Positions 7,676 to 16,216 of a DNA stretch of 25,257 nt are shown here, piece after piece. The first letter of the stretch is position 1; every line of letters starts with the position of its first letter. A program made the translations under genes and the position numbers. This DNA comes from Acholeplasmataceae bacterium UBA6235 (GTDB lineage: Bacteria; Bacillota_I; Bacilli_A; Acholeplasmatales; UBA5453): NCBI GenBank assembly GCA_002441525.1, contig DJWH01000071.1:1-25257 (forward strand), read 5' to 3'. The notes below the pieces were generated by a model. The model saw only the letters and a program-made list of their open reading frames with translations, made no database searches and had not been told where the DNA came from.

Positions 7676-10042
7676 ATGGCACTTAAAATTGGTGTGGGAG
7701 AAATGGTCTCTTTTTTATATGCTTCAGGGGATTTAACCGCAGAGACTTTTCAAAATGTATCCCAATTAGAAGGGATCAAAGCCCACCAACACATTCAAAG
7801 TAAATATGGGTCGAATGACCAAAAAGAAGTGAGTATCAAAACAACCTACGACTACCAAAACGAAACGTATCTTTTACAGGGCAGAATGGATGGTTTACTT
7901 CAATCCGATACACTATGGATTGAAGAGATCAAATCGACCCGAAAAGATATTTTTGACTTGTTATTTGTCCCCAATCTAGAACACGAAGCCCAGCTCAAAA
8001 TATACGCGTTTATGTTTATGCACAATGAACAAATAGAGACCGTACACGGTAGGCTAACCTATATCGAACTATCGAAGTATCAAACCAAATCCATCGATTA
8101 TGTGTTTGAATACGCTACATTAAAGACGTTTTTTGAAACCTCTATTGAAGCGTATGGACAATGGTTGGTTCAATTAGAAGCCCATTTAAAAGAGAAAAAA
8201 GAAACGCTTGAAGCGATGAAGTTTCCATTTGAACAGTATAGACACGGCCAACGTGATTTGATGAAAAGTGTCTACCATACGATGAAACAAGAAGACGTTT
8301 TGTTCGCCATCGCCCCCACCGGGATTGGTAAAACCATGGCGACTTTGTTCTCCACCTTCAAAGCCTTAAAAGCAGACAATGAAAAGATATTTTATTGTAC
8401 AGCGAAGAACCAAGGCAAGAAGGTCGCGATTGAATCGATGGCCACCTTACATGGACAAGGGTTAAAAACCAAAACCATTGAAATCACTTCTAAAGATGAC
8501 ATCTGTTTTTTAGAAAAACGCGATTGTGACCCGGAAAAGTGTCCGTTTGCGAAAGGATTCTTTGATCGATTATCCGTGGCGATGCAAGACATTTTCACGC
8601 ATGAGTCTTTGATGACAAGGGATGTCATCGAATCCTATGCGAGAAAACACACGATATGTCCGTTTGAGTTTTCGTTGTTTGTCTCTTATTATGTGGATTT
8701 GATCATTTGTGACTATAACTATGTCTTTGACCCACGAATCCATTTGGTTCGATATTTCGATGATGATACGTATAAACCCAAACTATTGATCGATGAAGCC
8801 CACAACATGATTCCACGTTCAAGGGACATGTTTTCCGCAACTTTGTTGAAAAGTGATTTGATTGCACTTCGAAAAGCTGGGTCAAAGCTCAAACCGAGCA
8901 TTCGCCATTCGGTCAATAAACTGATTGAGCGCTTTGACCATTATGAAGCGGAACTCGAAGGACAGTCATTTAAGAGCTACTTACCCATCGATATGACGTA
9001 TTTAGAGTTGGTAAGCAATTTGATGATGAAAATTACCAATGCCATCAAAGAAAATTCGAAATACGCTAGAAAATCGGATGTGATGGATGGGTATATGAAG
9101 TTGCTTACGTTGTCTGTGATTGCGTCATATTATGATACCCAGTTTAGATTCAATATCACCAAACTTGATGAAGACTTAGACATCACCATCCAATGCTTGG
9201 ATGCGAGTACTTTCATTAAATCAACCTTAAAAGACAAATCGTATGGGGCTGTATTCTTTTCTGCGACCCTATATCCGATCGATTATTACCAAACCTTACT
9301 ATCTCAAGGGTTGGGTGAAGTCATTCAAATCCCTTCCCCATTTGACCCTGAAAACTTAAAAATCATGATCCATGACCGTGTGAACACCCGGTATAAAGAA
9401 CGTGAGAATTCCTTAGAATCGATTGTGAAGGCCATTGAAACGGTGGTATCTTCCAAGATTGGAAACTATATCGCATTCTTTCCATCTTACCAATATTTAA
9501 ACCAAGTCAAAGAAGCTTTATCGAGTGACTTAGATGTGGATATACTCGTTCAATCGCGACAAATGGACGTCGTTGAACGCGACCACATCATGAGTCGATT
9601 TAAACAAAACCTTACCCGGTCACAGATTGCGTTCTTTGTCATGGGTGGGATGTTTGCAGAAGGCATTGATTATGTGGGTGACATGTTATCGGGTGTCATC
9701 ATTGTTGGGGTTGGGTTACCTATGGTGAATGAACCTAACCAACAATTGAGGGCGTATTATGACGATACATTCAAACGAGGATTTGATTATGCGTATACAT
9801 ACCCAGGGATGAATAAAGTGATTCAAGCGGTCGGTAGAGTCATTCGTAGAGACGATGATTACGGGATTGCATTATTGATGGACGATCGCTTTGTCACGCC
9901 TTTATACAAACGTTTGATGCCGAAGGAATGGCAAGCCAAAACCGTTGTGAGAACCGATAGCTATTTAACCGATTTGTTGGATGACTTTTGGTCTAAGATG
10001 GCGATTAAATACCCAAAGTCATCCACCAAAGATGACGCATAA
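7676..10042 (+). CDS. PD-(D/E)XK nuclease fused to a DinG/XPD-type iron-sulfur helicase
   Basis: A 788-residue protein that joins a nuclease and a superfamily 2 DNA helicase. The N-terminal domain (about 1-170) has the RecB/Cas4-type nuclease core: D72 in GRMDG, E84 and K86 in EEIKSTR, and Q106/Y110 in the QxxxY motif. The helicase part has Walker A APTGIGKT (213-220), a DEAH box (373-376) and the motif VI segment QAVGRVIRR (about 717-725). Four cysteines between motifs I and II (C277, C284, C289, C328) are placed as in the Rad3/XPD/DinG iron-sulfur cluster. Such enzymes unwind DNA 5' to 3'; here the nuclease could trim the product. It stands alone between a terminator and a transporter gene, so the context does not reveal its pathway. 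A role in repair is inference. The ribosome binding site is GAAGGTGG, ten bases before the ATG. Confidence 0.9.
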   Translation: MALKIGVGEMVSFLYASGDLTAETFQNVSQLEGIKAHQHIQSKYGSNDQKEVSIKTTYDYQNETYLLQGRMDGLLQSDTLWIEEIKSTRKDIFDLLFVPNLEHEAQLKIYAFMFMHNEQIETVHGRLTYIELSKYQTKSIDYVFEYATLKTFFETSIEAYGQWLVQLEAHLKEKKETLEAMKFPFEQYRHGQRDLMKSVYHTMKQEDVLFAIAPTGIGKTMATLFSTFKALKADNEKIFYCTAKNQGKKVAIESMATLHGQGLKTKTIEITSKDDICFLEKRDCDPEKCPFAKGFFDRLSVAMQDIFTHESLMTRDVIESYARKHTICPFEFSLFVSYYVDLIICDYNYVFDPRIHLVRYFDDDTYKPKLLIDEAHNMIPRSRDMFSATLLKSDLIALRKAGSKLKPSIRHSVNKLIERFDHYEAELEGQSFKSYLPIDMTYLELVSNLMMKITNAIKENSKYARKSDVMDGYMKLLTLSVIASYYDTQFRFNITKLDEDLDITIQCLDASTFIKSTLKDKSYGAVFFSATLYPIDYYQTLLSQGLGEVIQIPSPFDPENLKIMIHDRVNTRYKERENSLESIVKAIETVVSSKIGNYIAFFPSYQYLNQVKEALSSDLDVDILVQSRQMDVVERDHIMSRFKQNLTRSQIAFFVMGGMFAEGIDYVGDMLSGVIIVGVGLPMVNEPNQQLRAYYDDTFKRGFDYAYTYPGMNKVIQAVGRVIRRDDDYGIALLMDDRFVTPLYKRLMPKEWQAKTVVRTDSYLTDLLDDFWSKMAIKYPKSSTKDDA

Positions 10043-10057
10043 ATTGGATTTATCAAG

Positions 10058-10078
10058 TATAATAAACAATATAGGGAG
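10058..10078 (+). promoter_or_regulatory. Possible -10 box and the ribosome binding site that sets the transporter start
   Basis: TATAAT stands at 10058-10063 in the short gap after the helicase gene, without a convincing -35 partner. AGGGAG at 10073-10078 is eight bases from the ATG at 10087 and only two from the in-frame TTG at 10081, so the ATG is the more likely start. Confidence 0.4.
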
Positions 10079-10086
10079 AATTGAAT

Positions 10087-11559
10087 ATGTCAGATAAATT
10101 ATCGAACCGTTCAAAATGGATTTATACCACATCCGGTCTTGGCAGAGACATGATGTATGCATTGTATAGTACCTATTTAATTGTATTTTTCACGGATGCT
10201 TTAGGACTATCCAACTGGACATTGGTCGCAGTTGGGGTCGTGATTGCGATTGCACGCATTTGGGATGCCATCAATGATACTTTGATGGGCATCATCATCG
10301 ACAACACCAAGAGTCGATATGGGAAATTTAAACCATGGCTCATTTTAGGGGCACTGACATCCGCCATCATGTTTTTCTTGTTATTCCAAGATTTTGGATT
10401 ATCGAGCGGTTGGTTCGTGTTGGTATTCACCATCATTTACGTCATGTCTGATATGACATTTACGATGAATGACATCGCCTATTGGTCGATGTACCCCACC
10501 TTTTCAACAGACCCGAAAGAGCGTGAATCGATTGGTTCTAAAGCGAGAATATTCGCGAATCTGGGGATGTTTTTAACGATTGCGTTGGTCCCCATCATTT
10601 ATCAAAACTATGCAGGTGGACCGAAAGCGGCGTTCTTCTGGATTGCACTATGCATCGCTAGCATCTATGTGATTTCACAAGTGTTGGTATTCTTTTTCGT
10701 TGAACAACCTAAGAACCCATTTGCTGAGGTCAAGCAAGCCAAGACTTCATTGAGAGATGTGATTAAAATCATCACGAAGAATGACCAGTTGATGGTCATC
10801 ATCATCGCGATTTTCTTATTCAATTCAGGGTATTATATAACAACAACTCTCGGTATTTATTTCTTCAATTATGATTTCAATAAATATGGTGGTATTGAGT
10901 TCACCATCTTCTCAGCGATATTGGCTTTGAGTCAATTATCATCCTTATCACTTTTCCCAGTATTAGCGAAAAAAATAACCCGCAAACAAATTTTCACGAT
11001 GGCCATCGTACTCATTATGATGGGTTATCTATTGTTCTTAACGGCAGGGAATTTACTGCCTAAGTCGATGTTGGTGGTTGGGTTAGCTGGCTTCTTCATT
11101 TTCTTTGGTGAAGGCTTCATACAAGTGTCTGTACTGGTGATGTTGGCAGATACCATTGAGTATGGACAGTGGAAACTCAAAACAAGAAATGAATCGGTCG
11201 TTTTCGCAATCAACCCATTCGTGGTAAAACTCGCAACCTCGGTTCAAATATTGGTCGTAACCATGACATTGGCGTGGTCCGGTCTCAATGATAAAGTCAT
11301 CAAACCGCTCACCAATTTGCGTGATGAAGCCGCAGAATTGGGCTTGACATTTACCACAGAACAATCACGAGCGTTTATTGAAGCGAATGTCACAGAGTCG
11401 ATGTTGGTCTGGCTCAGGGTGTCGATGGTCATCCTACCTGCAGTATTCATTTTAGGTGCTTATTTGGTTTATCGAACTTACTATAAGATTGATTATGCGA
11501 TGTTCGAACAAATCAAATCTGAAATAAAAAAAGACTTAAATAAAGGAGAAGAATTATGA
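10087..11559 (+). CDS. GPH-family sugar/cation symporter
   Basis: A 490-residue inner-membrane transporter of the glycoside-pentoside-hexuronide group with about twelve hydrophobic helices. The signature of the family is clear near the N-terminus: RIWDAINDTLMG, then DNTKSRYGKFKPW, in the first cytoplasmic loop. The mid-protein loop (about 200-240) and the segment GEGFIQVSVLVMLADTIEYG, followed by the conserved KLKTRNESV, also fit. The substrate is probably a sugar or glycoside but cannot be named. The gene overlaps the aldo/keto reductase gene by four bases (ATGA at 11556-11559), so uptake and reduction of the same carbonyl or sugar compound is a reasonable guess. It is a paralogue of the transporter at the left edge. 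Confidence 0.9.
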   Translation: MSDKLSNRSKWIYTTSGLGRDMMYALYSTYLIVFFTDALGLSNWTLVAVGVVIAIARIWDAINDTLMGIIIDNTKSRYGKFKPWLILGALTSAIMFFLLFQDFGLSSGWFVLVFTIIYVMSDMTFTMNDIAYWSMYPTFSTDPKERESIGSKARIFANLGMFLTIALVPIIYQNYAGGPKAAFFWIALCIASIYVISQVLVFFFVEQPKNPFAEVKQAKTSLRDVIKIITKNDQLMVIIIAIFLFNSGYYITTTLGIYFFNYDFNKYGGIEFTIFSAILALSQLSSLSLFPVLAKKITRKQIFTMAIVLIMMGYLLFLTAGNLLPKSMLVVGLAGFFIFFGEGFIQVSVLVMLADTIEYGQWKLKTRNESVVFAINPFVVKLATSVQILVVTMTLAWSGLNDKVIKPLTNLRDEAAELGLTFTTEQSRAFIEANVTESMLVWLRVSMVILPAVFILGAYLVYRTYYKIDYAMFEQIKSEIKKDLNKGEEL

Positions 11560-12386
11560 AAGTATTAGATCAAGTGTTCGTCCTTAAAAACGGGGTTAAA
11601 CTCCCGAAAATCGGGTTGGGTACCTGGCAAGTCAAAGATGGCGATGAAGCTTACAATTCAGTGCGTTATGCCTTGAAACATGGGTATCGTCACATCGATA
11701 CCGCTGAAGGTTATCGCAACGAAGAATCGGTGGGTAGAGCGGTTAGAGATTCTGGTATTCCAAGAGAAGAAATCTTCGTGACTTCGAAATTAGAATCACA
11801 CATCAAGACGTATGAAGGCGCGAAACAAGCGTTTGAAAATACATTGAAGGCACTCGAGTTTGAATACCTCGATTTATTCTTAATCCACGCCCCATGGCCG
11901 TGGAGTGAAATTGGTAAGGACTGTCGTGAAGGCAATGTTCAAGCGTGGAAAGCGATGGAAGAACTCTATCGTGCCGGTAAAATCCGTGCCATCGGGGTAT
12001 CTAACTTTGATCCAAACGATATTGAAAACATTTTAAAACATTGTGAAATCATTCCTCACGTCAATCAAATTGGTTACTTCATCGGGTTAGACCAAAAGAA
12101 AACCTTAGAATATTGTGAAACCAAAGGCATCGTGGTGGAAGCATATTCACCGCTCGGTATTGGCTATTTACTTTCTAACCCAATCATTGGTGAGGTTGCG
12201 AAAAAGTATCAAGTATCCCCAGCTCAAATTTGTATCCGTTACTGTATCCAAAAGAATACAGCACCGCTACCTAAATCGACCCACGAAGCACGCATCATCC
12301 AAAATACCCAAGTGGATTTTGACATCAAACCTGAGGATATGGCTATTCTAGAAGAAATTAAAGGCGATCCACGACGCTGGAACTAA
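11556..12386 (+). CDS. Aldo/keto reductase
   Basis: A 276-residue NAD(P)H-dependent oxidoreductase of the aldo/keto reductase superfamily, of the 2,5-diketogluconate reductase type, with a TIM-barrel fold. The catalytic tetrad is complete: D48 and Y53 in HIDTAEGYRNE, K78 in VTSKLE and H111 in LIHAPWPW. IGVSNF, NQIGYF and PLPKSTHEARI are the usual cofactor and barrel segments. It reduces aldehydes or ketones in the cytoplasm; the real substrate is unknown. The start is translationally coupled to the GPH transporter, with AAGGAGAAG as ribosome binding site inside the end of that gene, so the two are likely used together. A terminator follows within ten bases. Confidence 0.93.
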   Translation: MKVLDQVFVLKNGVKLPKIGLGTWQVKDGDEAYNSVRYALKHGYRHIDTAEGYRNEESVGRAVRDSGIPREEIFVTSKLESHIKTYEGAKQAFENTLKALEFEYLDLFLIHAPWPWSEIGKDCREGNVQAWKAMEELYRAGKIRAIGVSNFDPNDIENILKHCEIIPHVNQIGYFIGLDQKKTLEYCETKGIVVEAYSPLGIGYLLSNPIIGEVAKKYQVSPAQICIRYCIQKNTAPLPKSTHEARIIQNTQVDFDIKPEDMAILEEIKGDPRRWN

Positions 12387-12393
12387 ATTGTTT

Positions 12394-12427
12394 AAGTATT
12401 TTCAGAGATGAAAATACTTTTTCTTTT
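12394..12427 (+). terminator. Rho-independent terminator after the reductase gene
   Basis: A 10-bp perfect stem, AAGTATTTTC (12394-12403) and GAAAATACTT (12410-12419), encloses the loop AGAGAT. A T-rich tract TTTTTCTTTTTT follows. It separates the transporter-reductase operon from the thiol operon. Confidence 0.85.
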
Positions 12428-12448
12428 TTAAAATAGAGTAGTACACTT

Positions 12449-12465
12449 TTATCATTAAATGATAA
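12449..12465. promoter_or_regulatory. 17-bp palindrome, candidate operator of the thiol/sulfur operon
   Basis: TTATCATT (12449-12456) and AATGATAA (12458-12465) form a perfect inverted repeat around one base, about 90 bases before the start of the thioredoxin-CcdA-like gene. Its size and base pattern resemble operators of metal- or redox-sensing repressors such as the Fur family, but no regulator gene is near. A second, AT-rich inverted repeat (AAAATATC, 12485-12492; GATATTTT, 12500-12507) lies between it and the gene. Confidence 0.45.
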
Positions 12466-12552
12466 CGATGTCTCGATCTGTGATAAAATATCCATTGAAG
12501 ATATTTTGATGCAGTCCATATTTTTAAAATTATCACAATCGAGGAGATTTCT

Positions 12553-13710
12553 ATGACATATCGTGTTAAATGGATGATGGTTATTGGTGTTTTATGGTTA
12601 TCGTTTTTAGGCTTTACCTTAAGGATTCAAGCAGATTCAACCGTTGATGCGGTGTATTTTGGATCTTATACGTGTTTAAACTGTCAACAGGTGGATGCGT
12701 CAGGTGTATTACAAGACATACAGGATCAAGGCTATGTGTTACAAAAATACATGAGTGAAGATGATTATGATTTATTTGAGTCGATGTTCACACGTTATGC
12801 CAGAACATACGATGTCCCCAAAAATAAAAATCTTGTGCCTATTTTATATGTTGGACAAACCTATTATGCAGGTGCAGATGCCATCATAGAGGGGATTGAA
12901 TCGGGTGAAGTACAATTTGTGATGGATGGCAGCGCACCGCTAGATCCCATCGAGTTTGTCTACGGCGATATCACATTCAATGATTTGTGGGTACTGTTAG
13001 GATCGACTGCTGTATTGGGTATCCTGGATGCATTTAATCCTTGTGCGATTGCGATGCTGTTGATGTTTCTATCATTTCTAACAGACAAGAAGCGTTCAAA
13101 ACCAATCTTCTATATTTGTTTATCCTATATTATTGCGATATTTGTGACGTATTTCATATTAGGTACTTTCCTGTCTAAAGCTTTAGCCTTATTGGTACCT
13201 TATATGATTGTTTTCTATACGATCATCATTGTTTTGGCACTGTTCATCTCATTGCTTAATTTCATGGATTTCTTCGCAGCGAGACGTAAAGCTTATGGGG
13301 AGATTAAAAACCAATTACCGAGAAGATTCTTTGTTGTAACTAAAAAATTGATGAATAACTTCGCTGAAAGTATCGATTCAGGTGATATTACAGTTTACTT
13401 AGTAGCGTTTTTAATCGGGATGTTTGTAGCGATCGTTGAGTTCCCATGTTCTGGTCAAGCATTTGTTGCTTGGACGGCCATCGTTGTAGATCGCACTGCA
13501 CATGTATTGCTCTTTAATGGACTGTTATTTGTCTATGTATTGTTGTTCGTGTCACCACTCATTGTCATCAGCGTGATTACGCTGAAATCACAAAACATCC
13601 AAGTGGTATCCAACTTCATAAGAACACGCTTAGACATCATCAAGTTGGTAAATGCAGTTGTGTTTTTAGGGGTAGCGATTTATTATATATTTAGAGTGTT
13701 CATCAGGTAA
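12553..13710 (+). CDS. Thioredoxin-like domain fused to a CcdA/DsbD-type membrane electron carrier
   Basis: A 385-residue membrane protein. A signal-like N-terminal helix (about 5-25) is followed by an outward-facing thioredoxin- or glutaredoxin-like domain (about 30-125) with a CLNC active site (C41, C44), and then by a helical membrane domain (about 143-385). Two conserved cysteines of the CcdA/DsbD type lie in FNPCAIAML (C164) and EFPCSG (C299). In that family these two cysteines move electrons from cytoplasmic thioredoxin across the membrane, here presumably to the fused CxxC domain. Usual DsbD has its thioredoxin at the C-terminus and CcdA has none, so the order here is less common. It is the first gene of an operon with a small protein and a cysteine desulfurase. 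GAGGAG precedes the ATG. Confidence 0.85.
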   Translation: MTYRVKWMMVIGVLWLSFLGFTLRIQADSTVDAVYFGSYTCLNCQQVDASGVLQDIQDQGYVLQKYMSEDDYDLFESMFTRYARTYDVPKNKNLVPILYVGQTYYAGADAIIEGIESGEVQFVMDGSAPLDPIEFVYGDITFNDLWVLLGSTAVLGILDAFNPCAIAMLLMFLSFLTDKKRSKPIFYICLSYIIAIFVTYFILGTFLSKALALLVPYMIVFYTIIIVLALFISLLNFMDFFAARRKAYGEIKNQLPRRFFVVTKKLMNNFAESIDSGDITVYLVAFLIGMFVAIVEFPCSGQAFVAWTAIVVDRTAHVLLFNGLLFVYVLLFVSPLIVISVITLKSQNIQVVSNFIRTRLDIIKLVNAVVFLGVAIYYIFRVFIR

Positions 13711-13714
13711 TGGT

Positions 13715-14020
13715 ATGCCAATCAAAAAAGTCAAAATCCTAGATAGTACAGGTAAAGTCGTATTTAAAGGTGCGCTTTCGAGTTTAAAATTTAATAAAGA
13801 AAGCATTAAAAAAGCATCGATTGAACTATTCAATGATGACAATCCATGCATCATTCATGAATCCTATGCGATAGAACATTTGGCTTCTAAAGCAGAACAA
13901 TTCATTTTATCTTTAAACCAAAAAACATTGTTGATTGATGATATATTGATTCAACAACTCACCGATATCGAACTTGCTAAGTATTTAAACCATCACCTCG
14001 AACTGGAAGTGAAATTATGA
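13715..14020 (+). CDS. Small protein of unknown function between the CcdA-like and cysteine desulfurase genes
   Basis: A 101-residue soluble protein I do not recognise. The first third looks like beta strands (KVKILDSTGKVVFKGALSSL), the rest helical. It has a single cysteine (in DDNPCIIHE). It starts four bases after the CcdA-like gene, with only a weak AGG ribosome binding site, so it may depend on translation from the gene before. Its stop overlaps the start of the cysteine desulfurase by four bases. This tight coupling suggests a partner of the desulfurase, possibly an adaptor or sulfur acceptor. That is inference from position only. Confidence 0.7.
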   Translation: MPIKKVKILDSTGKVVFKGALSSLKFNKESIKKASIELFNDDNPCIIHESYAIEHLASKAEQFILSLNQKTLLIDDILIQQLTDIELAKYLNHHLELEVKL

Positions 14021-15153
14021 AATTTTATGATTTAGACCACGCAGCTACCACACAAATTCATCCGGATGTCCTATTAGCGATGATGCCTTATTTAACCGAA
14101 TCTTATGGGAACCCATCCTCGCTACATGCCCTTGGTATTCAAAATCAAAAAGACATCAATACAGCGAAAAAACAAATCGCATCTTTATTGAAGTGTGATT
14201 TCAATGAATTAATTTTTACTGCCTCTGGGTCTGAAGCAACCAACCTTGCCATCAAAGGATACGCTGCCAAACACAAAGATAAAACAGAAATCATCACCAC
14301 ACCAATTGAACATGCAGCCACCAAAAACACCCTTGTATATCTCGAAAGTCAAGGCTATCAATTACATTATGTTCAAGTGGATCACCAAGGATTCATCGAT
14401 TTAAATGACCTTGAATCCAAATTGAATGAAAAGACACTCATGGTCAGTTTCATTTGGGGAAACAACGAAATTGGCACGGTACAAAACCTCGAAGCCATCA
14501 CTACCTTAGCACATCAACACGGGATTTGTGTACATGCAGATGCGGTTCAAATGCTAGCCCATGTGCCCATCGACTTATCCGTAATAAATGTCGATATGAT
14601 GTCATTTTCCGGTCATAAAATCCATGGTCCAAAGGGCATTGGCTTGTTATATAAAAAAAACAACATCGACCTTGAACCATTGATTCATGGCGGTGGACAT
14701 GAGTTCCATTACCGTTCCGGGACGGAACATGTCGCAGGCATCATTGGTTTTGACCATGCGTTGTCTATTTTATTTGCATCCTATGATTCTAAAGCCAAAC
14801 ACTTAAATGAACTTTCAAAGGCATTTTATGAAGCACTTAAAGCACAGATACCCGTTCATTTAAATGGTCCGGATCTTACTCAACACCGTATTCCTGGGTT
14901 GCTATCTTTATCCATACCGAATATATCCGGTTTAAAATACCAATTTAAACTGAACCAACAACACATATATGTATCGACAGGCAGTGCCTGTCATACCCAT
15001 GAGGTGGGTATATCCCATGTGATAGAAGCCATTCAAGCCCCTTCACCTGAAGGCGTCATTCGTATCAGTTTCGGAACCGATACGAAAATGAGCGACATCC
15101 CTTTCCTCATCGAAGCGTTTGTTGAAGCATATGAAGCCTTAAACGACGAATAA
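14017..15153 (+). CDS. Cysteine desulfurase (NifS/IscS family)
   Basis: A 378-residue pyridoxal-phosphate enzyme of aminotransferase class V that takes sulfur from cysteine, leaving alanine, and holds it as a persulfide. The motifs are complete: DHAATT at the start, GNPSSLHALG, H99 stacking on the cofactor, D175 and Q178 in HADAVQ, the cofactor lysine K201 in SGHKIHGPKG and the persulfide cysteine C325 in STGSACHTH. It overlaps the unknown small gene by four bases and follows a membrane thiol-electron carrier in the same operon. No scaffold protein (IscU, SufU) or thiouridylase gene is next to it, so whether it serves iron-sulfur clusters or tRNA modification cannot be told. I leave the symbol empty for that reason. 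Confidence 0.93.
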   Translation: MKFYDLDHAATTQIHPDVLLAMMPYLTESYGNPSSLHALGIQNQKDINTAKKQIASLLKCDFNELIFTASGSEATNLAIKGYAAKHKDKTEIITTPIEHAATKNTLVYLESQGYQLHYVQVDHQGFIDLNDLESKLNEKTLMVSFIWGNNEIGTVQNLEAITTLAHQHGICVHADAVQMLAHVPIDLSVINVDMMSFSGHKIHGPKGIGLLYKKNNIDLEPLIHGGGHEFHYRSGTEHVAGIIGFDHALSILFASYDSKAKHLNELSKAFYEALKAQIPVHLNGPDLTQHRIPGLLSLSIPNISGLKYQFKLNQQHIYVSTGSACHTHEVGISHVIEAIQAPSPEGVIRISFGTDTKMSDIPFLIEAFVEAYEALNDE

Positions 15154-15177
15154 AGCTCAGTTGCCTGAGCTTTTTTT
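15153..15177 (+). terminator. Rho-independent terminator after the cysteine desulfurase gene
   Basis: An 8-bp stem, AAGCTCAG (15153-15160) and CTGAGCTT (15165-15172), with the loop TTGC is followed by T's to 15177. It lies between two convergent genes. On the minus strand the T tract is poor, so it mainly serves the plus strand. Confidence 0.85.
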
Positions 15178-15178
15178 C

Positions 15179-16192
15179 TTAAAGAATAGATTCGATGTCT
15201 TTGAGCAAGGTTTGAACCATGGTCTCTGTCGTAAACCACGACGTGACCAATCGAATGGTTTGTTCAAACCCGTGGTCAGTCCAAATTTCAAAGGCATAAT
15301 TTTTAGAAAGTATGTCAACCTGTGTTTTTTTCAATGTAATGAATATTTGATTGGTGCTGACTGGATAAATGGGGATGATCCCTAGTTGGATTAAACCCGA
15401 TGTGATTTTTGCAGCCATGGCGTTGGCATGGTTTCCCAAATCGAAGAAGAGGTTGTTTTTAAATAAACCTTCGAATTGAATCGCCGCGACAAACCCTTTC
15501 GCAAGCAGTCCACCACTTTGTTTGATGGCGTGTCTAAAAAAAGGTTTTAATGATTCGGATTTAATGACCAAAGCCTCACCCAACATCGCGCCATTCTTGG
15601 TACCACCAATATAAAACGCGTCTGAGTTTTCGCAAATGTCATTCAATGTCAAACCAGAAGCTGCCAAAGCGACTCCCAACCTAGCCCCGTCAATAAAGAG
15701 GTATAAATCTCGAGATTGACAAAAGCGGTACAACGCTTGTAGTTCAGCTTTGGTATAAAAGGTACCCGTTTCCGTCGCGTTTGAAATGTACACCAGTTTC
15801 GGTACAACACGGTGTTCATCAGAAAATCCTTTTAAGGTATCTTCAATCAAAGGGACTGTGAGTTTGCCGTTGGCGTTGGGAATTAAGAGGATTTGATGTC
15901 CCGTGGATTCAATCGCACCGGTTTCATGGACAAAAATATGACCAGTATCGGCGGAAATCACCGCCTCATACGGTCTTAAAGCGTGGCTGATCAACACTTT
16001 ATTGGTGATGGTTCCCCCCACCAAAAAGTGAATATCGACGTTGGCTTGTAACATCGATTGAATGGTCTGTTTGACCGCTATACTCAACACATCCAACCCA
16101 TACCCATTGAATTGGGTTTGACTGTGTTTTTGCATCAAAGTCAAGATGGATGGGTGTGCGATTTCACTGTAATCATTTTTAAAACTGATCAT
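15179..16192 (-). CDS. Threonine aldolase-like beta-eliminating lyase
   Basis: A 337-residue pyridoxal-phosphate enzyme of the low-specificity L-threonine aldolase / aromatic amino acid beta-eliminating lyase group. Threonine aldolases split threonine into glycine and acetaldehyde. FKNDYSE at the start, GYGLD, HIFVHETGAIE (H89 on the cofactor), D168 and R171 in FIDGARLG, and the cofactor lysine K199 in YIGGTKNG are the conserved parts. The GGTKNG form of the lysine motif differs from that of the best studied bacterial threonine aldolases, so the substrate may differ. AGGTGA stands in front of the start. It is transcribed alone, divergently from the kinase gene at 16272. Confidence 0.87.
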   Translation of the reverse strand: MISFKNDYSEIAHPSILTLMQKHSQTQFNGYGLDVLSIAVKQTIQSMLQANVDIHFLVGGTITNKVLISHALRPYEAVISADTGHIFVHETGAIESTGHQILLIPNANGKLTVPLIEDTLKGFSDEHRVVPKLVYISNATETGTFYTKAELQALYRFCQSRDLYLFIDGARLGVALAASGLTLNDICENSDAFYIGGTKNGAMLGEALVIKSESLKPFFRHAIKQSGGLLAKGFVAAIQFEGLFKNNLFFDLGNHANAMAAKITSGLIQLGIIPIYPVSTNQIFITLKKTQVDILSKNYAFEIWTDHGFEQTIRLVTSWFTTETMVQTLLKDIESIL

Positions 16193-16216
16193 GGTATCAC
16201 CTGTTTCTATGTTTTT

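Noticed and set aside
10081..10083. TTG as start of the GPH transporter
   Set aside because: It is only two bases from the AGGGAG ribosome binding site; the ATG two codons later has the normal spacing of eight.
12485..12507. AT-rich inverted repeat AAAATATC/GATATTTT as a terminator or riboswitch
   Set aside because: The stem is short and weak, there is no T run after it, and a terminator already stands at 12394-12427. It may be part of the promoter region at most.
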